Assembly (NCBI GenBank): GCA_037576215.1
Contig: JBANDB010000019.1
Span: forward strand, 379,501 to 443,500
DNA length: 64,000 nucleotides
Direction: 5' to 3'
From: Armillaria gallica
Lineage: Eukaryota > Basidiomycota > Agaricomycetes > Agaricales > Physalacriaceae
Under the pieces are notes generated by a model. It searched no databases. It saw only the letters and a list, made by a program, of their open reading frames with translations, and was not told where the DNA came from. Both the position numbers and the translations under genes were made by a program. This document shows positions 34,972 through 47,251 of the stretch, in pieces (the first letter of the stretch is position 1; every line of letters starts with the position of its first letter).

Positions 34972-36250
34972 TCACATGCAAACACATGGTTGATTCATGT
35001 CTTGCGTCGATTCAGAGACCAATGTAAGATTCTGTCTCATTGTTTCCCATGGGACAGACTTAGGATGAAACCTCAAGGTCTCAGGATTCAGGTTGGAGTA
35101 ACAAGATTTATGCATTGTGAATTTGTGTTCATTTCTGAAACTGATGATATAAGATAGAATTACAAGTTTATGTACAAAGGAAGGAAGGTGACGGGGTTCT
35201 TGGTAGAACGCAGTATACAAAAAGTTCATCATATCCCTAATGATCGCCCTATTTTGGATGTGTTGCTTGGCACTGGTGGGGGCATCATCAATTTGACGCA
35301 TAACAGCCATCATATCAGAACCATTAGTCGGAACTGAAGATGACTTCAAAGCCTTACCTGTTTGCCATCTCATGAAAGCAAGGTCACATGGTGGAGATGG
35401 GGCAAAAATACAAGAGACCGATTTTCTCCATGTACAAGTCTGAAGGAGACATGCAAGTTGACTAGCTGGCCGGGACGAAACCAGGATGGTTCAAAAAGCT
35501 CAGTGGACCTGCCGGAGAATGATTAAAGAAGCGCTCTAAAAAAACAGGATCACTTACTCAATATCAGGATACTTGTGAAGCCTATCATATGCAACACGAT
35601 TGTCCGTGGTGTAAACAAATTTAGATCGGACATGCTGCAGTAGCTCATCACAGCTTTTTTGCCTCAGGAAGATCAGCGGTTACTGGGCATTGTAAATAGG
35701 ATGCGCGAATGCTTAGTATATGAAATTGGTCTCAGAGCAGATGCTGCTGAAAGGAAGGACAGTGCGTGTACCTCGTCGATCTCGCATAGGTATAAGTAGT
35801 CAGATTTATATGTTCGGGCTCAAGTTATCCTGTATTGAAAAGAGTTAGATCCACAGAGCAAAAGAAAAGGCTACCTGGAGTCATTGAGTAAATGGTGACA
35901 TTAATGCTAGGTCTGGCAAGAACACTGGCGAGTGGCATAATAAAGAAGACAGACCACACAAGCGTCAGATTATAGGTCTTTCAACATTGTGCATCTCAAG
36001 TCTTGACTCGAGACCAGAAACAGAAGGTTGGAGAATTTTTATATTACAATACACAGAAAGGAAATCTAAATTGTTCATACAGAAAGTCAGAACAGCTATC
36101 ATTGGGTCCAATGGGTATTAACATACAGTGAAGTACCTGAATCTGTCACATATCGCACGTCAAGATGATGCTGTCGGTGACTGCAGATGTCATCAAAAGT
36201 AGATGTATGCAGATGAGTGCCATCGAGGAAGGGTGACAAATCGGAACTCT
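34972..36250 (-). pseudogene. Unrecognised degraded coding region
   Basis: Reading minus, blocks of protein-like sequence in changing frames run from about 36000 to 34972: ARPSINVTIYSMTP, KSDYLYLCEID, CDELLQHVRSKFVYTTDNRV (about 35660-35600), FRPGQLVNLHVSFRLVHGEN (about 35470-35420) and a 133-residue open frame at 35373-34972. Introns seem to separate some blocks. The FRPGQLVNLHVSF stretch reminds me of conserved agaricomycete hypothetical proteins often found near transposons, but I cannot name it. Confidence 0.3.
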
Positions 36251-39200
36251 ACCATGACCAATTTTGTTTATCCAATCAGAGGATGAAAAGTTCTGCAGTG
36301 GCAAACATGAGGAGGAAGAGGAGAGAGCATTGAGAAAGAAGAAGGCTCACCATGTTCAACACTGCTTGAGGAATGTACTCCATCCTGCGCCGATGAGTTA
36401 TCTGTACAGCGAGGTCAATTATATGGTGCTCTTGGAGACAACGAGCTTGTGCGGGGATTTACTAGAATACAAAGGCCCTATCAATAGATGGCAGGTGAGA
36501 CTTAGACTTCTTGGACTCACCCAGAGTGAATTTCTCAGTAATCCCGTTGGCAAAACTTTGATATCTGGGTCTCTGCGATTGGGAGACGAAGTGTCGCATC
36601 CAACTATAAGTCAGTGGTAGACTTTTACAAAACAAGGAATGAAAGTCTTTGGTATGCTTGTAAGATTGAGAAAGTCAGTCCAGTGCTGGACCGTCATCCA
36701 TGGTGAAAGTATCCAGACACCGAGTTCGCACAGTGAGCCTACGATGCAGTTTTGTAGGAAAGTATTTTCTCCTTCTGTTCAAGAAGAATGCGGTGTGTTA
36801 GTAACAAGAGGCCCTTGCTTGTACATAGATGAGTCATGTCAATGAGAATTTACCCATGAGCTATCAGATGCTGCTACTCAGTGTTGTTATCTCCAAGAAC
36901 GGTGATCATGAAGGAATAAAATAGTAGCTGCGTAATGCTGCATCAGCTTCATTGCCAACTTGTTTAGTATAATGCCTCGAGACAATGCCCGAACATTCAT
37001 ATCTTTGTAGAAGGGTGCGCACATAATGTATAGTCTCGAGCCTCATCAGCACAATTACGAACGGGCAGCCGTTTTTCAAACTGTATCATGTCGGAGGAAG
37101 CTCAATAGTTAAGGGTTATGGGCCTCCAAGAAAGTCGATCATAATGTGTTTAGTGATAGTAGGAACCTTGATTAGTGAGCCGAGCCTCAAAACGATGGTC
37201 AGACCTGTGGGCTATGCTTTATCACCGATTGCTTTGGACAATTCATGGCACCTTACTTTGAAAGCTAATCAGTCGTAACCGCTAAGGAGTAGGTTTTGTG
37301 AGTCACCACACTGTTCAAATGACAGTAAGCCGCAAATCTAAAAGAAGAAAGGAAGAGGCTACCTGTCGGAACTCAGGCCTGTTGTCATCGTCCTTCTCCA
37401 GGGTCTCGGTATTTAGTCGAAACAGAGCTGCTGAATGATATTGTGTATTCTTGACTGCATGTGTATGGGGATGGGAACACTTCTATCTTCGGGGATCGCA
37501 CGCAGTGAGAGATGTCTCAACCCTCCTGACACCCATGTGTGTACCATGAGTAATGGTGGATATAGATAGGCAACAGTCCATCTAAGGTCGTTGACAAACG
37601 ACCATGAATATGGGACAGCATTTACCTAGATGCAGCAGAATTCTAACCTAGACTGACCGTCTTTTCTTGTAAAACTTCAATTTCATGACAAAGTGGCTCG
37701 CTATCGCGAACCAGGCACTCCTAGTAATGAGTGTAGACGTGTGGGAAGAGCATTGGAGTTGACACTGTCAGGAGAGTAGGATAATGCAGCTCACACCTAG
37801 ATAAAAGGGTGCAACATCAAATAAGTGCCCAGAAAGATGAGCATCAAATCTATTTTGTCGTGTGGCTGCAGCCCATCTGTGTGTTGATATGTGGGTATCC
37901 ATAGTTATCAAGCCAGCCTGCATAAATTATAAGAGAGACGCCACCAAGAGGGAGAATGCAGACAGTCTCGCCACATAGCATAACCAAAACAAGCAAAGAG
38001 GAAAACAGCATCACTTTTCTGTAGTCTACCCTTTCATATTTCTGCAGTGATGGTTTATGTGGTTTGAGCTTGACCAGACATGTAACTCCCTGACAGGAAA
38101 GCAAGGTCATTAATTACTCGCATGGCATGGACGTCTATATGGAGAGATTTGCGCAACACGGATTCTTTTGTTCAAACGGTCAAGGACAACGCAGATATCG
38201 GGCGCACGGCAAGCATAACCTTGAGTAGTGAATGAAAAACACGACAACACAATGTCATGTCATAGATTATTCGGTGTCATGCACTTAATTTCAGTCAGGT
38301 ACAATGCAGGCAGAAAGCTTTGGAACTTTTGAATTACAATGTGCGGAAATACAATTGAAACTATCATGCAGTGAGTCAGAAACCCATCATGAAAGGAAAG
38401 GATGTTGATGCACAGTAAAGTACAGAATGCAAGTTGGCCAGAAAGGGCACAGCATAGGTGATCATTCTATCGTCGTGCCATATTCTGAAACCAGACATGA
38501 TACATGAGATGTAGAACTAGATGAAAAAGGGAAAACCTACATGAATAGGGGCTTTTGCATTGTGAAAATCTTTTTGGAAGAATGGATAGTGGGGAGGTCA
38601 GTTTAAGCAATGCCCATGGGCCTCCATGGGGCGATGCATGTAGAAAGCATCGTCAAGAGATGGCTAGGTACCCTATTCAGACCCAATTTGTTCATCAAAT
38701 CCAAGGATGGAAACTTCGGCGGCGGCTCAGCACGAAGATGGAGCTTTGATATAGGCAAGGGCTCACCATCCTCGACAATCTAACCTGGTCGACCTCAATA
38801 ACAGGTGGGACGACAAGGAGCTATCAAAGGATATGGACCATCAATAAATGGACAGGTACTCATCTGACACATTTTGTTCATGGAATCGGAAGAAAGCTTC
38901 TGTCGCGGTTATGGATGAGGAGCCTTGGAGACAGATAAGGGCTGCAGCTCACCATATTGTGCACCACCTAGACAATGTAACTGTCCGACACCAATCTGAT
39001 GACAGGCTATCCATCTCTAATGTGAATTCCATCTAGCAGCCTTTATTTCACCTTTCTCGTGCAGGCCGAAGTTCATGGTAGGGTTTTAGATTGAAGAAAT
39101 CCATAGGTAAGAGAGTTCAGAAGTCAGGTCGGCGAGATTGAAGAGTGAGAGTGAAGGTGACAGTGTGGAAGGAAGCGTGGTCCCTCAACCACTGCAGCAG

Positions 39201-39300
39201 TACCCGGTGTGCACAGACCTGAGCTGAGCGCTTAAATATGATTGGATGTGGATGCGTCCACACAGATTAGGGGTATTTATAATCATCGCTTGCTTCCCAT
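36251..39300. other. 3 kb with no gene recognised
   Basis: Open frames at 36264-36620 (plus), 37850-38110 (minus, with a hydrophobic stretch VMLFSSLLVLVMLCGETVCI that could span a membrane), 38555-38749 and 38848-39036 (plus). None carries a family motif. The minus reading near 38650-38540 loosely resembles that at 13075-12960. Confidence 0.25.
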
Positions 39301-39510
39301 CTCTCTTACGACAACCTAGGTAAGTCATTTCGTCCCTTTGGTATTCCTCTGAGCTCACTCTTCCCCTCAGATAGATTGAATTTAAATTTAAATTCCTCCA
39401 TGCCTTTTTCTTTGTGCGAATCCCAGCTCAACAAAAAGCGAGCCCCTGCAGATGTTGCTGAACTGCCGACTATCAACGAGTGCTTATCACAGCTGCTACT
39501 GATAACTGAC

Positions 39511-39939
39511 TTAATCAGATGGACCATGAATGATCAAGTTGCCTTTTGGGCAGAGTATGAAATTATCTATATCCACATGGAATTGGTGTGGTCTATTGTC
39601 CAATGAAATCGCCATACTGGTAGATGCATCGAGCTGGAGTTCTTGGAATAGAGAACCACTGGCAAAGTACTGTAATGCTCCCAGTGAGTAGCCTATTTTT
39701 GTTGTAGTGCTGTCCCTAACGATCAACAGTGGGCACTACTCATCGCTCAAAACCACCTCTTTGACAGCCCCAAGCTCCATAGCAATTTGTTTCCAGGTGA
39801 AGCGACCTAAAAATTTCTTATCTTTCATGGGCGCATCTGCGAGCCAAATGGTCAGAGATGGACATGCAAGGGGAAGTACTCGATGATGGAGGAGGACAAT
39901 TGCTAGAGGATGTTGGGCAGAAGTATAATAGGTAGGCAT
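39511..39939 (-). pseudogene. Unrecognised protein fragment with one in-frame stop
   Basis: From 39939 to 39511 a single minus frame is open for about 140 codons except for one TAG at 39738-39736, between VVLSDE and CPLLIVRDS. A single C to T change in CAG would explain it. The predicted segments include FLGRFTWKQIAMELGAV and KIGYSLGALQYFASGSLFQE. The family is unknown to me. The length and composition suggest a real gene that lost function recently. Confidence 0.35.
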
Positions 39940-40116
39940 GCCCTTTTTCTATTAGACACGTGCTTATGACCTTCGCTCAAAGCTTACATTCGATGTTCAT
40001 CAATCACTGATGGAATGAATGTCAGGTATCTAGCTGCCGAGTTGTAGCATCCCACAAATGGCTCGTGTCAATTTGAATCTGGGGGCGGAACCTGATGCGT
40101 GTCCAGGCTTCATCAC

Positions 40117-40715
40117 TAGTGATTTACAGGGCCTGGCCTGGCTTTGAGGGCTTGGGCTCAGCTTGGACAGGCTCAGGCTTTTGAAATCACAAGCCCGAGC
40201 CTTGAACCCAAGCCTGCTTGGGCTTGGGCCCAGCTCAGGCTCAGGCCAGGGCTTTGTAGGTGATATGAACTAAGACTTCATTAGGCATCGGAATGAGCAG
40301 AAGACAAGGTTATTAGCATACATAGATGTTGCATAAAATGAATACATGATGTACCATGCATATAGACCAGAAAGATGGACTCCAAGTACTATGTTACATA
40401 AATAGCTTGGCTTTTGAAGTGCCACAATGGTGGTGTCGTCTTGTATTGCACTGATATAAGAAGCATAGAAGCATAGGCAAGTCCGGAGCATTGATCAGAG
40501 AGAGAGAGCCTACTCTCTTCCTCGCATGTCTGCATGAAAAGCAAGGTATTTGAGACTTGAAGAGCCCAGGCTCAAGCCTCAGGCTCAGGCTTTGAAAAAA
40601 TGAAGCCTGAGCCTGAGCCTTCATGAAGCCCTCCCCCAGGGCCCGGCTTTTCAGGGCCTGGCCCAGCTCAGCCTGGCTCAGCTTAGGGCTTCAGGCCGGG
40701 CCCTGTAAATCACTA
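40117..40715. mobile_element. 599-bp hAT-type MITE with perfect 8-bp TSD TTCATCAC
   Basis: Perfect terminal inverted repeat TAGTGATTTACAGGG / CCCTGTAAATCACTA, extended by long imperfect arms made of GGCTTGGGC / GAGCCTGAGC words. TTCATCAC flanks both ends (40109-40116, 40716-40723). The arms would fold into a strong hairpin. The centre (40260-40560) is unrelated unique sequence without a gene. Confidence 0.92.
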
Positions 40716-40723
40716 TTCATCAC

Positions 40724-42508
40724 TGGTCAATGCAGAAGAGCCCACGTGGAGGGATAGACTAGGGCAAAGGAAGAGATGGCTGAGCTCCAAGTTCGAAAAG
40801 AGGTCTGTACGATGACCTTCTCTTCAGGTGATCACTTTCTCACTGTCCTTTTATAGAATCACACTCACATCTGGTGGGAGAAGGACATGGAAACCAATTG
40901 CAACCGGTGTAAACACAAGGTTCCGAATGACACCTTTACGTGTGCGTTCAATGCTGTCATTGATTCAGGAAATGATACTGACACAGGCTCCTAGTCTGTT
41001 CTTTGACTGCCTGAAGCGCATTGCAGCAGGGGGGTCATTCAAAATCTAGCTTGTGCTCTCCACCTCAATAAGGCGTGAACAAAATCACTCGCACTGGTGA
41101 CATAGTTATTTGCTTTGCTTGCTGGTTTCTTTTTACATTTTATCCACTGAGGATGATCCTAGAACATGATGAGACAGTGGTAGGTCATCCCGGTCTAGGT
41201 GACAGCTAACAGTTCGACTCCATGTCATGGTATTTATCAGCCTCTTTATACTGAATCCATTGCTTGTTTTGAAACTTGAATTAGTAATCATATTATCCTA
41301 GGAAGTGAAGGCATAGAAGACATGGTCCAGGGACTGGCGTATTGCGAGGGGCAGACACTATTCAATAGCAGGCTATCTTTGCATTACCAGTCAGTGTGCA
41401 TCGTTGGGAGGAGGCAGCAGGAGGATCAATCCCAATCGATCAAACGTGCATTTGGATCCATGCCCTCCATGTCTCACTAATCGATCTCACTTGTAGATCA
41501 TCTCTATCTCCTGCAATACCATTTCCTATGCCTTCAAAGCATAAAATAGCAGTAATTCTGAAGTCGGGCATTAATAGAGTGAGGGGTCGACAGAACTAGC
41601 TTTGGTTCTGGTGTGTGTACCATGCTTCTGCCCAGTAAATGGAATATTTACATCTTTCACAGACATCTGGCCTACTGTTTGGTCACTGTACACATCTTTC
41701 AGCTTGCCGTCATCTCGCTCACTGTTCCAGGGATATGTGTGAGATCTTTCGAGAGAGGAGTGTGGTTGAATGCTCAACAACAGGTGCTTGCAGTCTAATG
41801 ACCTCCACATTTGCGCACTCAATCTATGCAGGACTTGTTTTCTCTTATGTCACTCCACCAGAAGGACAATCATCTGATCGCATACCTCAACCTGACAGTG
41901 TTTTCACATATTATTCAACTTAATTGTATGATAATAAGGAGTAATGTCTCCAGCTCCCTTTGGGAAGCACTACCTTCTCATTAGACCAGGAACATTTCTT
42001 TTGTTCTTATGATGCGGACGTCTCATAGGTTGCTTTTCTGTCTTTGATTCGTATTCTGACAGGTGGAGTGATTTGTTCTTGCCCAAAAATTCTCTTCCTC
42101 TCCATTGTAAGCCATTTCCCCTGAGCAGGGAGAGATCGAACTGATATTTCCACAGTGGGTTTTTTGTAGCATCCTTCAATCAGACTTCAGAGAGCATGGA
42201 CCAAAGTAATGATCTGTAACACTTTTTACCATCTCGATCTTGTCTATCGTTAACATTTCAGAAACATCGAACAGTGATATATCCTGTCAATTTGTCACCA
42301 TATCCCTTTCTGCTCCTCTCCTGAAAGAGCTTATTCTTTCTGTATGCATATGTTCGGGGTATGACTTCATCAAGTAACATATGGGATTGTAATATGTTGG
42401 TAATGTTGACGGTTTTTCAGTAAGGACAGCTACTTGCCCAAAAGATCAAGAGCGAATAACTTCATATTGAAATAGCTGTTTGCAGGACTCCACTATTTAC
42501 GATCATAT
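40724..42508. other. Scattered coding-like fragments, none named
   Basis: Plus-strand fragments such as METNCNRCKHKVPNDTFTC (about 40890-40945) and a frame at 41639-41923 look like real protein in short blocks but stop codons separate them. A Cys-rich decayed gene is possible; no family assigned. Confidence 0.25.
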
Positions 42509-42509
42509 A

Positions 42510-42805
42510 AGGTATGCCTCAAGTGGAACCAAGGACATCATGTGACAAAAGTGTTACATTTGCGCAAATGACCTATCTACTTCATATGAAAGTAAATGCC
42601 AAATCTGGCTCCAAGGAGTTGTAAAGCATGTTACTTTGCATAAACCCTTGGGCTCATATTTCCCTATTTCAAATCTTGGAGGGACTAGATAGCAAATCCA
42701 TGCTTTGATGGCACAAGCTACCATGACCGCTAATCACCTCTGAGGCACAGGGAGTCACATATTGTCACATCACATGATGTCCTTGGTTCCACTTGAGGCA
42801 TACCT
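42510..42805. mobile_element. 296-bp MITE, TIR AGGTATGCCTCAAGTGGAAC, TA target site
   Basis: The left arm AGGTATGCCTCAAGTGGAAC continues to ..CAAGGACATCATGTGA and is repeated exactly in inverse at the right end (about 36 bp). TA flanks both ends (42508-42509, 42806-42807), which fits Tc1/mariner-like MITEs. No coding capacity. Confidence 0.85.
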
Positions 42806-42807
42806 TA

Positions 42808-43828
42808 GCACCTGCCTGCATGGATGGCTTGGTCATCCAAGACAAACCACAGGTTAGCTTCCAATCATAATGAATTATTACAGCTGATCTGTCACTACAA
42901 ACAGTGCTCTCAAAGTATGAGAGGAATCAGACACCAGTGTAAATTTGGTTGACAGTATTATGGCCTGCATCGTGTCGGTCAAACCAAGTCAAACCTGGCC
43001 TAGCATCTGGCACCAGGTAAGTCTTGTACATTCTTATATTCTTGCCCCTTGGCTATGCGATGGAATGGTCATGGGACTATATTTATGCATTGTAGCCTTG
43101 ATGTCTCGAAATGATACAACAGTTTCAAGGAGTCGAGATGTGACCTGGAGTTTGAAAGAGTGGTATTTACAAACATTTTCATAATGTATATCATTTAATT
43201 TAGGTGGATAGATGAGCAGATTGGGATGTGTCGGTCTGCTCACCAGGTATTGCTTCTGATTAGCTTCATCAGGTAGGGGACGAGTGGTAGGGACACTGTG
43301 TCAAAGACCCAACTTTGCAATGCGGTGAAGATACACCAGCAAAAGCAGTGCAAAGATGAACAGGGAACTGTCTTGTCACAGTACCTGGGCGGTGCAACAA
43401 GGAACAGTTTTAAGTAGAAAGATGAGGGGCAGCGTTATAATCACATCATTTTTTCACAGAAAAACTTGGGGGGGAAGGGTGTTATAACATCTATATGGAA
43501 ATCAGACCCCAGGACAGTACACTAGTTAGTAGTATGTCTTTGCACTGAGAAAGGCACCATATTCTTACTGATATTCCCTTCATCCCAGCGGCACATCATG
43601 GATGGCATATTAGTACGCTCAATCTACCGGTACATCTACCATTCCTGGGAACTCAGGCTTTGGCAGCTGTCGGGTCAATCACTATTATTATTACTTGTGC
43701 ACCATGGCCACATGATCTTCTTACTCAGGGATGGCAGAGAGAACATGAACTATAGAGAAGAGGTGGGTTTACTAGGTATGATCAAATCGAACAGCCCTCA
43801 CAGTTGTACAGCTTCATCTCAGTTCACA
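42808..43828. other. Region upstream of the hydrophobin; no gene recognised
   Basis: Short frames only. The open frame starting 43598 runs into the hydrophobin exon but its first part lacks any motif, so I take the gene to start at the internal ATG at 43829. Confidence 0.3.
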
Positions 43829-44322
43829 ATGTTTGCTCGACTCTCGACTCTCACTCTCCTGGCTTTGCCTATCTTTATGACTGCCACTGCCATCATTCCC
43901 CATGACAGAGCGGCATGTAGTGCCACTGGTACCGTGCAATGCTGTGCTACTACTCAAAGTGTGAGTCAACTCTCAGCTCATTGCAGGAAGCTGAATGAAT
44001 CATTGTTATTCAGCCCACCTCCACCATCGTTCAGTCCCTTTTGGGTCTTCTCAGAATCCCCATTGGCAGCATCACCACTAATGTGCAGGTATTCCTTTCC
44101 TAAATGGCTCTTCAATTGTTAAACTCTTTCACCATAGTGGTCTTACATGCAGCCCTATTACCATTCTCGGTGTCGGCAGTACCCAGTGCTCCAACCAAGT
44201 CATCTGCTGTGACAGCGACAACTTTGTGAGTAAATTGACTCTGCAAATCAAATGAATGCTTAAATATTCACAACAAGAATGGTATTGTCACTCTTGGCTG
44301 CACCCCCATCAACATTGGCCTC
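43829..44322 (+). pseudogene. Class I hydrophobin, four exons, probably broken
   Basis: Hydrophobins are small secreted amphipathic proteins that coat aerial hyphae. Start 43829 gives a signal peptide, MFARLSTLTLLALPIFMTAT. Exon 1 ends at 43960 after ACSATGTVQCCATTQS (cysteines 1-3). Exon 2 is 44014-44088 (LLGLLRIPIGSITTNVQ). Exon 3 is 44138-44225 (GLTCSPITILGVGSTQCSNQ then VICCDSDNF, cysteines 4-7). Exon 4 begins 44278 (NGIVTLGCTPINIGL, cysteine 8). Cysteine spacing C-x7-CC..C-x5-CC-x12-C fits class I. Two faults: with the canonical splice 44089-44137 exon 3 enters one base out of frame, and after INIGL at about 44322, where the family normally stops, the frame runs on. So it is likely a pseudogene, though an unusual splice cannot be excluded. 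Confidence 0.8.
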
Positions 44323-44429
44323 CGGAAATATCCCACAAGTGCTTGGGAAAAGGTAGTTCTGTTTCTTGCTCAACGTTTGGTCATGAACTTATTTCTGGTC
44401 GCAGACTTTTATTCCAAAATTACAGGATC

Positions 44430-45345
44430 ATCTCCTAGGACGTCTTCTCAAATGAGACTTTGATGGAGATACACATGAGTCCTTCACCAATGACGATGGA
44501 AATTCCATTCGCATTGTCAACCAGCGTATCTATGGCCATCATGTCTACGGATGAACTATACAACTTATGATGTTCGATGCGACTACGACATGATTAACCC
44601 AAGGCAACATGCCTTTGTGATGATTAAATCTCCAGAAACTGATCCCGATGCTCATCTGTATTGGTATGCGCAAGTACTAGGGATCTACCATGCAGATGTA
44701 CAGCATGTCAGACCACAGTCATCTGGTTTTTGACCGCATCTGATGCATTTTCTGTGTGTATGCTGGCTGGATGACAAGCCAAGGTGGAAGTCAGGGCATA
44801 GGCAAGCTCGTCTTCCCAAGATTGGTTTTGGATCAGACACCGATGACTATGCTTTTGGGTTTCTTGATCCCGCAATGGTTATCCATGGTTCCCACCTGCT
44901 GCCAGACTTTGTGGGAGGCTGAATTCATGAACTCCTGCAGACTGTAGAATCAACAGCAGCATGCAAAGATCAGGAGGATAACAATTGGGCCAATTATCAT
45001 GTCAATATGTGTGTAGTTTCTACTGTTGGCTCAGGGATTATGGCTTATTTGTGGTTGGTAGTTTTGTTGACTGAGACATGGTCATGCGTTATTTTGGTGG
45101 AGGAATCGGTCACTTAGATACCAATTGGCTCCACCAGTGGATGCTTCGGAGGCATTCATACCTGATGACTTGGATGCCCAAGAGGAAGACAAAGAATTAG
45201 AGTTTATTGTGGGTGCAGATTTTGAGAAGGAGTTGGCTGAGGACAACAAATACGATTAACAATCCATGGTAGAAAGAGATGATAGCGAGAGTGACCAGGA
45301 GGGCTCTGACGATGACGACAGGTCTGATGATTATCAGGTGATACT
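44430..45345 (+). pseudogene. Transposon-associated C-terminal domain (agaricomycete Plavaka/CACTA-type ORFs)
   Basis: Blocks in changing frames read FDGDTHESFTNDDGNSIR, NYTTYDVRCDYDMINPRQHA (44551 on), SPETDPDAHLYWYAQVLGIY, CWLDDKPRWKSGHRQARLPK with IGFGSDTDDYAFGFLDPAMV (about 44763-44885), VMRYFGGGIGHL (about 45085), and a very acidic tail DSESDQEGSDDDDRSDD (about 45280-45330). From memory this order (YTTYDVRRDxDxxNPRxH, YWYARVLGIFH, FGFLDP, RYFGGGIGHL, acidic end) closes many large agaricomycete proteins next to Plavaka-type transposases. The N-terminal catalytic part is not seen, so only a 3' remnant remains. Confidence 0.55.
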
Positions 45346-46552
45346 AACAATGATACGTAACATTATCCTAGGGCATTGGCCTCATGTTGTCCTTGCATGG
45401 TCTCAGAATATCTCGGAAAGCAAGATGCATATCTCACAATGGATGTATGACATAGCAGCCCTCATATAAGGACCCATCAGGATTCCAGTAAAACGGTAAT
45501 ATGGTATAATACTGATGGCTTAGTGATACAATCATATAAGGTTGTATGTGGTGGAATAACCCTGAATGTACCCTATAATTGGAATCAAGGGAATTATGTT
45601 TTTCCAGATTTAGCAATGCACAAAAGACTCCTCAGACCATTCCCATCACTGCAAGCAGAGACTCCCTCAGTTCCTAAATCTGCCAAAAGCATGGGTGTAG
45701 CTCTGTTTCAGTCATCCAGTTTGCTTGAGACATCATGATGGCCTACTCCCATACCCATTATACAGCCGGAAGATTTCTCCCTTGCTGCTCCCATTAGTGC
45801 TGCCATGGATCTGGATAATGTCACTGATGACAGTACCAGATGATGATGATCGACAAGAAAACTGAAGGAGATAGAGATTGGGCTGCTTAGTGAGTGCTTG
45901 TGTGGTGATATTGTCCCAGAGGAAGAGCACTTGCTAGCTGCTCTCGGAAAGGCTGTGAAGGGTGAGAATCTCACTTATGAAGTGGGAATTTATGCTCACA
46001 AGGCTCAAAGCCAAGGGGTCTCAAAAATTTTGTGGAAGGATATCCTGTCCTAAAATGAAAGATACATGTAAGAGAAGTCTAGGAGTACAAATTTTAATGC
46101 ATAACTCTCACCCGTTACAGAGATATGGACTGTTTTATCACAAAAAATTTGCTTGATTTTTAACTATTGTACCAGGTGTTTTACTGCATTTTGAGCACTT
46201 CTTGAAAAACATTTTTAAAAAATCTGACTGACCGTGTGACAGAAATACTATAAAAGGCACATCATGCACCATATTGGGTAATCACATGACATTTCCCATG
46301 GCAGTACCCTGTATCATGGAATGAAATCCCAGAGACCCCTTGCTCAAAGCTTATGCACTTCATCGATCATCAACATCTGGCATGTCTTGGAGCGGACTAT
46401 GTTCCACAGGGACAGGCATGCAGAAAAGGTAAGCGAAGGAGTTGAGCTCAAGAGGAAGTGCCTTAGTGTGAAATTTCCAGGTAGGAGGGTTCTGGCATTC
46501 CCTATATAGTATTATGACATTATAACATTGCGTGACAGGGTAGGAGGGTCTG
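45346..46552. other. No gene recognised
   Basis: Frames at 45523-45738 (plus) and 45974-45708 (minus) have no motif. An AT-rich stretch lies around 46140-46260. Ends at the TSD of the hAT-type element. Confidence 0.3.
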
Positions 46553-47251
46553 GAGGGAGCCAAGGGGCTACCAGAATTGCAGCCCAGAACACAGGGTAGG
46601 TAGGTAGGTTGCACCGGCAGGCCCAAAAAAAAAAAGTTGACCCTCCTCAAATAGTCTCAAAACTACCTTCCACATGTGAAAAGGTGATATATTTAAGTAA
46701 AAATATATCTAATCAATAGAACTTCAATGTTTATCTATATAATAAGAGAGGTGGATGATGACAAATAAGCTGAGTTTGAATTTTCCAGCTATTGCCAGAC
46801 CACGGCTTATTCCGGCTGAGTTTCAACTTCGCCATGCTGCTATGGTGTGGTTCAAGCCTGTCCCCTTTCCTTCTTACCCTCTGCTCTGTTCCATCCTCCC
46901 CTCACAGTGTACCATCTCAGGCAAGCATTACAGCCCTTTTACATATAATAAGGACTTTTGGGATCTCTTACAGTACTGTCTATCAATATTTGATTGAAGC
47001 TCTTCATTTCTGATTTTCTTTCAGGTGTTTTTGCCTCTTCCTTACACAGTATTGCTACTGTTTCCACCTCTCCATACCCTGTGATGTGTGTACCACTCTT
47101 ATTTTTCTAAGATCAATACTCACAGCATGCTGTTAATAGGTCTCCATCTACTCCTACCAGAGAGAATGATCATTTTGATTTTTCGGCTCCAGTTACACCA
47201 GAGCAGAATCGTCATGCAGAACGGGAGCAGGATTGTCTTCAGCGTCTTCAG

